From Actinomycetota bacterium (GTDB lineage Bacteria; Armatimonadota; SYMT01), in NCBI GenBank assembly GCA_005805375.1, contig SYMT01000543.1:1-32747 (forward strand): DNA of 32,747 nt. The letters run 5' to 3'. The first letter of the stretch is position 1. Every line of letters starts with the position of its first letter. The notes beneath the pieces are model-generated. The model ran no database searches, was not told where the DNA came from, and worked only from the letters and a program-made list of their open reading frames with translations. The translations under genes and the position numbers were made by a program. Below are positions 26,149 through 32,747 of this stretch, piece after piece.

Positions 26149-27546
26149 ATGGCAAAACAATCGGTTCTCGGGGTCCCATCCGGAACACAACGTCCGAGGT
26201 TCGTCGCCGTCTGGATGAGCGCGGCCCTCGGAGGAGTGATGCTCCTCCAGCTACCCGGCGCCAGCCAGGAAGGGAAGTCGCCGAGTCAGATCCTCCGGGA
26301 GCGACGTGCGAGTCAAAGGCTCCGGGAGCGAGCAGAGGCGGCCCGTAAAGCGGAACAGGCGAAAAAGACGGTGGTACGGACGCCCCGGCCGTCGCAACCC
26401 CGTCCCAACCCGGCTGTTTCGGCACAGCGTCTCGCAGAGCAGCGCGCCGCCGCCAACCGACGAGCGCGGGAGCGCAGACAGCAGGCCCAGGAGCGGCAGG
26501 CGAGACTGGCCAGAGCCAATCCGGGAGCAGTTGTAGTATCTCGGGACCTGGATTGGCGGTCGGCACAGGCCGGCGGCGCTATCCGGGTGGACGTCGGAGG
26601 CAAGCAGTACGGAGTTACATTGCCTGCGGGAGCGTTGGATGAGCTGAAGGTGACCGCGCCGAACCTGATTCCGGCCGCCGCCGGCGGACAGAAACGAGAT
26701 CTGCTCGTGACCTTGAACGTCACGGCGGGCAAAGGCGACCAGTGGAGAAATCCGGTGGATGACGCAGGCCTGCGCTTCGTTCCCGAGGGCCTCGCGCCGG
26801 TGGGGCCGGACAACAACCTGCTTGACTCGCTCGGCGCCGTGCTGAAGGATTGGCCGTCAAGCTGGCTGGAGCAACTGCGCCGGGACATCACCGCGGGGTC
26901 AGCAGCCCCGGCGCGCGACGCGGGTGGGTACTGGATGTACGAGACTGAAGTCACTGTCGCCCAGTTCGAGCGATACTGCAAAGCCGCCAATCAGACACTC
27001 CCCCCGCAGCCGGGAACCGCGGACACCAGCGCGCCGGTCGTAAATGTACCGTTCGTCGCAGCAAAGCAGTACTGTGTGTGGCTCCAGGAGCGCCTTGAAA
27101 AGGAGCACCAGATCCAATGTGAAGTGGTGTTGCCCGCGATCGCGGACTGGCAGTACGCAGCCCTGGGGGGTGCGGCCGGCGGGCTCTTCGTGTGGGGCAA
27201 CGGCCTCCCCGGAGGCAAAGCGGGCAATCTGCCCGATCAGAAAGCCGGCGAGATGCACCCGGATTGGGAAGTGATCGAGAGCTATTCCGACGGATACGCC
27301 GGTCTGGCGCCGGTTCGTACTTCGTCCGAGAACGGGTTTTCGCTCTTCGACCTCGCCGGGAATGCGGCCGAATGGTGCGTGGACCGCGCGGCGAAACCGG
27401 CGACCCGCGGAGGGTCCTGGCGGAACCAGCCCCTCGCCGACTTCCTCATTTTCGCGCCGCCGGCCCCCGACGACGGTGAGGCACGGGATGATGTCGGATT
27501 TCGACCCATTGTTCGAAATCTGCGGGCCGCGGCGGAGAAGAAATAG
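26149..27546 (+). CDS. SUMF1/FGE-sulfatase-fold protein with N-terminal signal anchor, coiled coil and one DnaJ-CTD-like module
   Basis: 'GGYWMYETEVTVAQFERYC', 'YCVWLQERL', 'CEVVLPAIADWQYAALGG', 'NGFSLFDLAGNAAEWCVD', 'TRGGSWRN', 'DDVGFRPI'; module 'RDLDWRSAQAGGAIRVDVGGKQYGVTLPAGALDELKVTAPNLIPAAAGGQKRDLLVTLNV'. Confidence 0.88.
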   Translation: MAKQSVLGVPSGTQRPRFVAVWMSAALGGVMLLQLPGASQEGKSPSQILRERRASQRLRERAEAARKAEQAKKTVVRTPRPSQPRPNPAVSAQRLAEQRAAANRRARERRQQAQERQARLARANPGAVVVSRDLDWRSAQAGGAIRVDVGGKQYGVTLPAGALDELKVTAPNLIPAAAGGQKRDLLVTLNVTAGKGDQWRNPVDDAGLRFVPEGLAPVGPDNNLLDSLGAVLKDWPSSWLEQLRRDITAGSAAPARDAGGYWMYETEVTVAQFERYCKAANQTLPPQPGTADTSAPVVNVPFVAAKQYCVWLQERLEKEHQIQCEVVLPAIADWQYAALGGAAGGLFVWGNGLPGGKAGNLPDQKAGEMHPDWEVIESYSDGYAGLAPVRTSSENGFSLFDLAGNAAEWCVDRAAKPATRGGSWRNQPLADFLIFAPPAPDDGEARDDVGFRPIVRNLRAAAEKK

Positions 27547-27620
27547 TCGCTGCGGAAGCAGGAGAGTGGAGTCGCCGCGCACGCGGTCGGCCGGCGCCTC
27601 TGTCGTCCCGCGACGCAACG

Positions 27621-29141
27621 TTAGCGCTGCCCCACCTCGGCAAACGCATCCTTCAGACCGGCGTACAACTTTCGGTACACCGGATAGTAGCTCGCGTACA
27701 CCGCGGCGTCGCCCGGATCCGGGGCACACTGGGCCTTCACCCGGATCGTTTCCCGGCACGCTTCTTCTACGGATGACCAGACCCCGGTCCCGACGCCCGC
27801 CAGCAATGCAACCCCGAACGCCGGCCCCTCGTCCACGTTGACGGTCACATGCGTGCGGCCCGTCACATCCGCCTGAATCTGGCGCCAGAGCGGACTGCGG
27901 GAGCCTCCACCGCTCGCCCGCACCTGACGGATCGGCACCTGCATTTCGTCCAGGATCTCGAACGAATCCCGCAGTCCGTACGCAACTCCCTCCATGACGG
28001 CGCGGGCCATGTATCGGCGGTCACTCCGCAGCGTGAGCCCAAAAAACACGCCGCGCGCATGGGGATCGGGGTACGGGGTGCGCTCGCCCGTGAGGTAGGG
28101 CAGGAAGATCAACCCCTCGCAGCCCGCCGGGGCCTGTGCGGCCTCAGCAGCAATCAACTCGTAGGGGTCAACCCCCATTGCGGCGGCCACATCCTTTTCC
28201 GGCGCCGCCAGCGTGTCCCGATACCAGCGGAGCGAGCCGCCGGCCGAGAGCATCACCCCCATCTGATGCCACTTCCCCCGCACAGCGTGGCAGAAGGTAT
28301 GCAGCCGGAGCTTCGGATCTACCGTGGGTGCGTCCGAGAAGGCGAACACCACGCCGGAGGTGCCCACGGTGGACGAGATGATGCCGCTCTCCACGATACC
28401 GTTCCCCACAGCACCGGCCGCCTGGTCTCCCCCGCCCCCGACGACCGGAGTGCCGGCCTGCAACCCGGTGAGGGCGGCTACTTCTGCGCTGATGTGTGCG
28501 CTCGGAACTTCCGACTCAAAGCACTCCGGCAGCCAGTCCGGGGGGATGCCGATGGCATCAAGGAGTTCCGTGGCCCAGCGGCGCTCGCGGACATGGAACA
28601 TCGCCGTGCCGGACGCATCCGAGACTTCCGTGGCGAACGCGCCGGTCAGCCGGTAGCGGATGTAGTCCTTCGGAAGCAGCACCTTTCGCACCCGGGCATA
28701 GTGTTCAGGTTCCTCGTCGCGGAGCCAGATGACCTTCGGCGCGGTGAAGCCGGTCAGCACCGGGTTGGAGGTGAGTTCCACCACCCGGTCGGCCCCGACT
28801 TCGCCGGTGATCCAGTCGCACTGGGCCGCGGTCCGCTGGTCGCACCAGAGCAGCGCAGGACGGATTACCTGGTTGCCCGCGTCCAGAAAGACGGACCCGT
28901 GCATCTGCCCGGAGAGCCCGATCCCTCGTACGTCGCTGCCGTGGCAGCCCGCCTCACGCAGCGCGCGGCGCACCGTCTCCACCGTCGCCTGCCACCAGTG
29001 CTCCGGCTCCTGCTCCGCCCAGCCGGGCCGCGGCGTGCTCAACCGGTACTCAGCCGTCGCCGCCCCCAGTTTCCTACCGTCGTCTCCGATCAGGAGTGTC
29101 TTCGTCGCCGAAGTGCCGATGTCAATGCCCAGCAGGGCCAT
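27621..29141 (-). CDS. xylB: Xylulokinase (FGGY family)
   Basis: 'LLGIDIGTSATKTLLIGDDG', 'GIGLSGQMHGSVFLDAGNQVIRPALLWCDQRTAAQC', 'LPYLTGERTPYPDPHARGVFFGL'. Confidence 0.92.
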   Translation of the reverse strand: MALLGIDIGTSATKTLLIGDDGRKLGAATAEYRLSTPRPGWAEQEPEHWWQATVETVRRALREAGCHGSDVRGIGLSGQMHGSVFLDAGNQVIRPALLWCDQRTAAQCDWITGEVGADRVVELTSNPVLTGFTAPKVIWLRDEEPEHYARVRKVLLPKDYIRYRLTGAFATEVSDASGTAMFHVRERRWATELLDAIGIPPDWLPECFESEVPSAHISAEVAALTGLQAGTPVVGGGGDQAAGAVGNGIVESGIISSTVGTSGVVFAFSDAPTVDPKLRLHTFCHAVRGKWHQMGVMLSAGGSLRWYRDTLAAPEKDVAAAMGVDPYELIAAEAAQAPAGCEGLIFLPYLTGERTPYPDPHARGVFFGLTLRSDRRYMARAVMEGVAYGLRDSFEILDEMQVPIRQVRASGGGSRSPLWRQIQADVTGRTHVTVNVDEGPAFGVALLAGVGTGVWSSVEEACRETIRVKAQCAPDPGDAAVYASYYPVYRKLYAGLKDAFAEVGQR

Positions 29142-30291
29142 AGCCGTGTCTCCCCTCTCCCCGGCCCGCCAGGAAAATCTCCACCATCCGCCGCGCCGCG
29201 TCTTCCACCAGGCGGGGAGCGTCCGCCATCGCCACTTCCAACGACATCGGCCGGGGCAGAATACACCCCACCCCGGTCAGACCGGCGCTCCGGTAGTCGC
29301 CGAGATCGTCGCCCAGCGAACCCGCGAGCGCCAGCAGTGGGACCCCTTCGCGCTGCACGATCTCGCCCAGCCCGGAGAGGGTCTTGCCGAACGCAACGGT
29401 CTGCCGATCAATCCGACCCTCGCCGGTCAGCACAAGATCGGCGCCGCGAATCGTTTCGGCGAAACCGCTCGTCTCCAGCACCAGCGCGACGCCCCTTTCC
29501 AGACGAGCGCCAAGAAACGCCAGCAAAGCAAACCCCAGCCCGCCGGCCGCTCCCGCACCGGAATGCGCCCGCAGATCCACGCCCAGCGTAGAAGCGGCGA
29601 CATCCGCGAAGCGCGCGAGCGCAGCGTCGAGAACGCGGACGTCCTCCGGATCGGCGCCCTTCTGCGGGCCGTAGATCGCAGAGGCCCCTTCCGGCCCCGT
29701 CAGCGGGTTGGTGACGTCACACGCGGCGACGAGCTCAGCGCCGGTGGGTTTCCGGAACCCGGACAGGTCCAGACGATCCAGTTGGGCCAGTGCGGCGCCC
29801 CCTGGAGGCAGCTCACTCCCGTCGGTCTCGAGAAACCGTACCCCGAGCGCTGTCAGCAGCCCGGCGCCCCCGTCGGGGGTAGCGCTGCCGCCAATGCCGA
29901 TGAGGACGCGGGGCCGACCCGTCGCGAGCGCCGCCCGGAGGAGGGCGCCAGTGCCCCGCGTGTCCGCCCGGCGCGGGTCCCGCCGATCGGGGCTGATGCA
30001 GGAAAGCCCGGACGCCTCGGCCATCTCCACAAAGACGGTCTGCCCATCCCCCAGAATTCCCAGCCGCGCCGTCAAGGGATCTCCGAGCGGACCCGTCGCC
30101 GACACATCGGTGAACGAGCCTCGCGTCGCCGCAACGAGAGCCTCCAGCGTGCCCTCCCCGCCGTCTCCCACCGGCAGTTCCACCACCTCGGCCCCGGGGA
30201 CAGCCGCGCGCACGCCCGCAGCCATCGCGCGGGCGACGGCCGGGGACTTCAGGCTGCCCTTGAAACTGTCGGGCGCAACGATGATCTTCAT
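29122..30291 (-). CDS. Glycerate kinase (GlxK/GarK type)
   Basis: 'MKIIVAPDSFKGSLKSPAVARAMAAGVRAAVPGAEVVELPVGDGGEGTLEAL', 'IGIGGSATPDGGAGLLTALG', 'DLVLTGEGRIDRQT'. Confidence 0.93.
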   Translation of the reverse strand: MKIIVAPDSFKGSLKSPAVARAMAAGVRAAVPGAEVVELPVGDGGEGTLEALVAATRGSFTDVSATGPLGDPLTARLGILGDGQTVFVEMAEASGLSCISPDRRDPRRADTRGTGALLRAALATGRPRVLIGIGGSATPDGGAGLLTALGVRFLETDGSELPPGGAALAQLDRLDLSGFRKPTGAELVAACDVTNPLTGPEGASAIYGPQKGADPEDVRVLDAALARFADVAASTLGVDLRAHSGAGAAGGLGFALLAFLGARLERGVALVLETSGFAETIRGADLVLTGEGRIDRQTVAFGKTLSGLGEIVQREGVPLLALAGSLGDDLGDYRSAGLTGVGCILPRPMSLEVAMADAPRLVEDAARRMVEIFLAGRGEGRHGYGPAGH

Positions 30292-31571
30292 TTCGCCAGC
30301 ACCTCCATCATGACCAGGATGAAGTCATACAGGCCGTGCACCAGGCAGCAAACGGTCGTATTCGTTCGCTGCCGCAGCACTCCCAGCGCCAGACCGATGA
30401 GAAATACGGCGATGAGGCCATCAAATCCGTACTGGAGGGCGTGAATCGCGGCAAAGAGGAGGTTCGACAGGCCCAGCCCGAGGCGGGGCTGCAGCGCACC
30501 GCGAAACACCATCTCTTCGCCGACCCCCGCGGTGATCCCGATGAGCGCCGCGCCCGCCGGCGTCAGCAGCGGCTCCAGCAGCTTGCCGAACGCCTCGGTA
30601 TCAGTTCTCGGAATATGGAGCGCATGAAAGACGTGCCCCAGGGCCCAGTCGAGCGGGATGGACGCGCCCGCCAGGAGGATGGCGACCAGCACTCCGCCGG
30701 CTACCTGACGCCGGTTCGGAACCAGCAATCCGAGACGCATCAGCGCCTCGGGAAGGTTTCTCCGGGTCGGGAAGCCCGCACCGGCGAGCGCCACAGCTCC
30801 CGACCAGCAGAGCGCAAACACAATGGTCCCCAGCCCCAGTTCCTCCGGGGGAGCCAGCGCGATCATCCGGAGCAGGGCGGGCTTGCCTTCCGTCACCAGC
30901 AGTTGCCCGATGCTCCAGAACGCACTGATGCCGACCAGACTGAGCGCGGCTGCGTGGACGAAGCTGTCCGGGTTGATGGGCAGGCGCCGTGCCACCCGCG
31001 CGCGCACCGCCGGCAGGAACAGAATGACCGCCAGCGCGGTAGTCAGGATCCCGAGGAACGCAAACTCCACGCAGTTCGCCCAGAGCAAACCCATGTTCAT
31101 GTCCGGCGTTGTGGAGCCGGCGCGAGGGATGGCGGCAGCGCAAAATGCCAGCCCGACGGATGCCCCAACCAGCAGGACCTGCCCGAAGAGGAAGTACGCG
31201 GCGAGCAGCACTCCCCGTGCCCAGTACCGGCGCTCACCCGCGTGTGCCAGAAGGGCGAACACGATGAAGGGCAGATCCTGCACGCCCGCCAACCAGAAAT
31301 CTCCCAGCGACCGGACGCCGCGAAATCCGCAGGCGGTGGTGATCAGGAACAACAGACCGAACACACCCCACAAACCCCACGGGTAATGTGGCGACGGAAG
31401 CACCGGACCCGGGCCGACCGCCAAGCCGGGCTGCACACCCACCGCGTCCCGAGGCGGAGTGTCCAACGCAGGTTCCGGGTCCCTCTGTTCACCCTCAAGC
31501 AGAGGGATGGCGGTCTCGTCCGGCGGGGACTCGATCTCGGCGGCAGCCTCTCCCGATACCGGATCGCTCAC
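30288..31571 (-). CDS. CPBP-family intramembrane glutamic endopeptidase; start likely GTG 31571
   Basis: 'GVGEEMVFRGALQPRLG' (EExxxR), 'FAAIHALQYG', 'CLVHGLYDF'; multiple TMs; GTG overlaps the preceding TGA (GTGA). Confidence 0.88.
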   Translation of the reverse strand: MSDPVSGEAAAEIESPPDETAIPLLEGEQRDPEPALDTPPRDAVGVQPGLAVGPGPVLPSPHYPWGLWGVFGLLFLITTACGFRGVRSLGDFWLAGVQDLPFIVFALLAHAGERRYWARGVLLAAYFLFGQVLLVGASVGLAFCAAAIPRAGSTTPDMNMGLLWANCVEFAFLGILTTALAVILFLPAVRARVARRLPINPDSFVHAAALSLVGISAFWSIGQLLVTEGKPALLRMIALAPPEELGLGTIVFALCWSGAVALAGAGFPTRRNLPEALMRLGLLVPNRRQVAGGVLVAILLAGASIPLDWALGHVFHALHIPRTDTEAFGKLLEPLLTPAGAALIGITAGVGEEMVFRGALQPRLGLGLSNLLFAAIHALQYGFDGLIAVFLIGLALGVLRQRTNTTVCCLVHGLYDFILVMMEVLAK

Positions 31572-32566
31572 AGATGGACCGGACTTCCTGTGCGGGCGGA
31601 CTCGTACGCAGCGAGCGCCACTAACACATTGTGTCGCGCCTCCGCCCCGGTTACCGGAGGCTCCGTGCCGTTCTGCACCGCCTCGACAAACAGTCGCAGT
31701 TCCTTGCGCACCGGATTCTCGACCTGGATGTCCCGAATCGGCAGGCGCTCCCGTTCGCCTCCCTTTCGGGCCCAATGGATGTCGGAGCCATCCCCACCAA
31801 AACCGCCGGTATACAGGAGCGACCCTTCGGAACCTTCAATCTTCCCATTCAGGTCACCGATGCCGGACACATTGCTGGAATGGAGCATCCCGACGGCCCC
31901 ACTGCGGAACCGGAGCGACACGAACAGGAGGTTCGGGTAGTCGCATCCGTCGTCTCCGAAGTGATCCGCCTCGGCATAGACTCGTTCCACTTCGCCGGCC
32001 GCCTGAACCATGAAATCAATTTCATGCGCATTGACTTCCATCAGCAGCCCGCCGCACATCGCCAGGCTCTGACGCCACGGCTGACTCCAGCGGGTCCAGC
32101 CGCCGCCGGCACGCGTGACGGAGATCCCCCAAACTTTCCCGATGGTCCCCGCCCGCACCAGTTCGAGGCATTTCCACCAGCAGGGATAGTAGCGGAGCAC
32201 CTGGCCGACCATCAGAGTGATCCCCGCTCCTGCGGCTGCAGAGAGGATGGCATCGCAATCGTCCGCGGTCACAGCTATCGGCTTCTCGACGAACACGTGT
32301 TTCCCGGCCGCGGCTGCCTGTTCCACCACGGGACGATGCAGAAACCCGGGTGTGGCAATGACAACCGCCCCGATCTGTGGATCCGCCAGCAGCGCTGTGA
32401 CGTCTGGATGAGTGCTGGAGCTGAGTTCCTGTGCCGCAGCCGAAGCCGCGTCCGCATTGACGTCCGTAACCGCGATCAGTCGCGCCGACTCCACGGTGAC
32501 CAGTTGCTGTCCCAACGCCCGGCCCATGCCGCCGCAGCCGATCAGTCCCAACCCAAGTTGCGCCAC
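31568..32566 (-). CDS. Gfo/Idh/MocA family oxidoreductase; start likely GTG 32566
   Basis: 'LGLIGCGGMGRALGQQL', 'AVVIATPGFLHRPVVEQAAAAGKHVFVEKPIAVTADDCDAIL'; GTG 32566 preceded by GGAGGG. Confidence 0.9.
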   Translation of the reverse strand: MAQLGLGLIGCGGMGRALGQQLVTVESARLIAVTDVNADAASAAAQELSSSTHPDVTALLADPQIGAVVIATPGFLHRPVVEQAAAAGKHVFVEKPIAVTADDCDAILSAAAGAGITLMVGQVLRYYPCWWKCLELVRAGTIGKVWGISVTRAGGGWTRWSQPWRQSLAMCGGLLMEVNAHEIDFMVQAAGEVERVYAEADHFGDDGCDYPNLLFVSLRFRSGAVGMLHSSNVSGIGDLNGKIEGSEGSLLYTGGFGGDGSDIHWARKGGERERLPIRDIQVENPVRKELRLFVEAVQNGTEPPVTGAEARHNVLVALAAYESARTGSPVHL

Positions 32567-32720
32567 ATTGCCCTCCGGTTCGCCCTCTCCCGGACAGTTG
32601 GGGGGGGGTGACGATTCTTCCTTCCTGAAGGGTGTGACCAGGATTCGTAGGTAGGAAAAAGGAGTCATCATCCCCGGTTCCGGCGAACCTTTCGGTGTCA
32701 ACGACAAGGAGGAACCGGAG

Positions 32721-32747
32721 ATGACAGAAGTACTTTCGGCAGAACAG
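32721..32747 (+). CDS. Start of a divergent gene, truncated by window end (MTEVLSAEQ...)
   Basis: ATG 32721 preceded by AAGGAGG; frame open to end. Confidence 0.6.

Noticed and set aside
26149-27546. Possible diversity-generating retroelement target (SUMF1/C-type-lectin fold)
   Set aside because: No reverse transcriptase, template repeat or Asn-rich variable region visible in the window.
27849-30444. 580-aa (27849-29591) and 571-aa (28729-30444) plus-strand ORFs
   Set aside because: Antisense to xylulokinase and glycerate kinase, which have clear family motifs.
30336-31940. 534-aa plus-strand ORF
   Set aside because: Antisense to CPBP protease and oxidoreductase; no recognisable domain.

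Overview
High-GC bacterial chromosomal window, probably from a diderm phylum with Planctomycetota/Armatimonadota-like gene content; taxonomy cannot be settled from sequence alone. There are no rRNA, tRNA, CRISPR or transposase genes that I can support. Left part (1-11.5 kb): a DUF1553-DUF1501-WD40 set, a D-apionate-lactonase-like protein, a DUF3500 protein, a Uma2-family protein, a Tat-exported YdjC/ChbG-type deacetylase, an HxlR regulator divergent from a 44-aa ORF missing from the supplied track, a phytanoyl-CoA dioxygenase and an NAD-dependent epimerase preceded by a decayed in-frame partial copy of itself. Central part (11.5-27.6 kb): the most unusual region, which I read as an uncharacterised phospho-signalling/envelope locus. 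On the minus strand it carries a 1303-aa Ig-repeat surface protein, an outer-membrane barrel, two secreted hypothetical proteins, an OB-TM-FHA lipoprotein and an FHA-pseudokinase (HRD replaced by HCN). Divergently on the plus strand it carries a canonical Ser/Thr kinase fused to five tandem DnaJ C-terminal-domain-like modules plus TM plus putative Ig domain, followed by a SUMF1-fold protein that carries a sixth copy of the same module. Right part (27.6-32.7 kb): a tightly overlapping minus-strand operon (Gfo/Idh/MocA oxidoreductase, CPBP protease, glycerate kinase, xylulokinase) and the start of a divergent gene. Noncoding structures include an approximately 21-bp degenerate tandem array with a perfect hairpin (5096-5263), a 12-bp perfect hairpin followed by two 36-bp direct repeats (11312-11459), and a palindromic operator inside a sigma70-like promoter (9187-9214). 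All family calls come from reading the translations; no database search was run.
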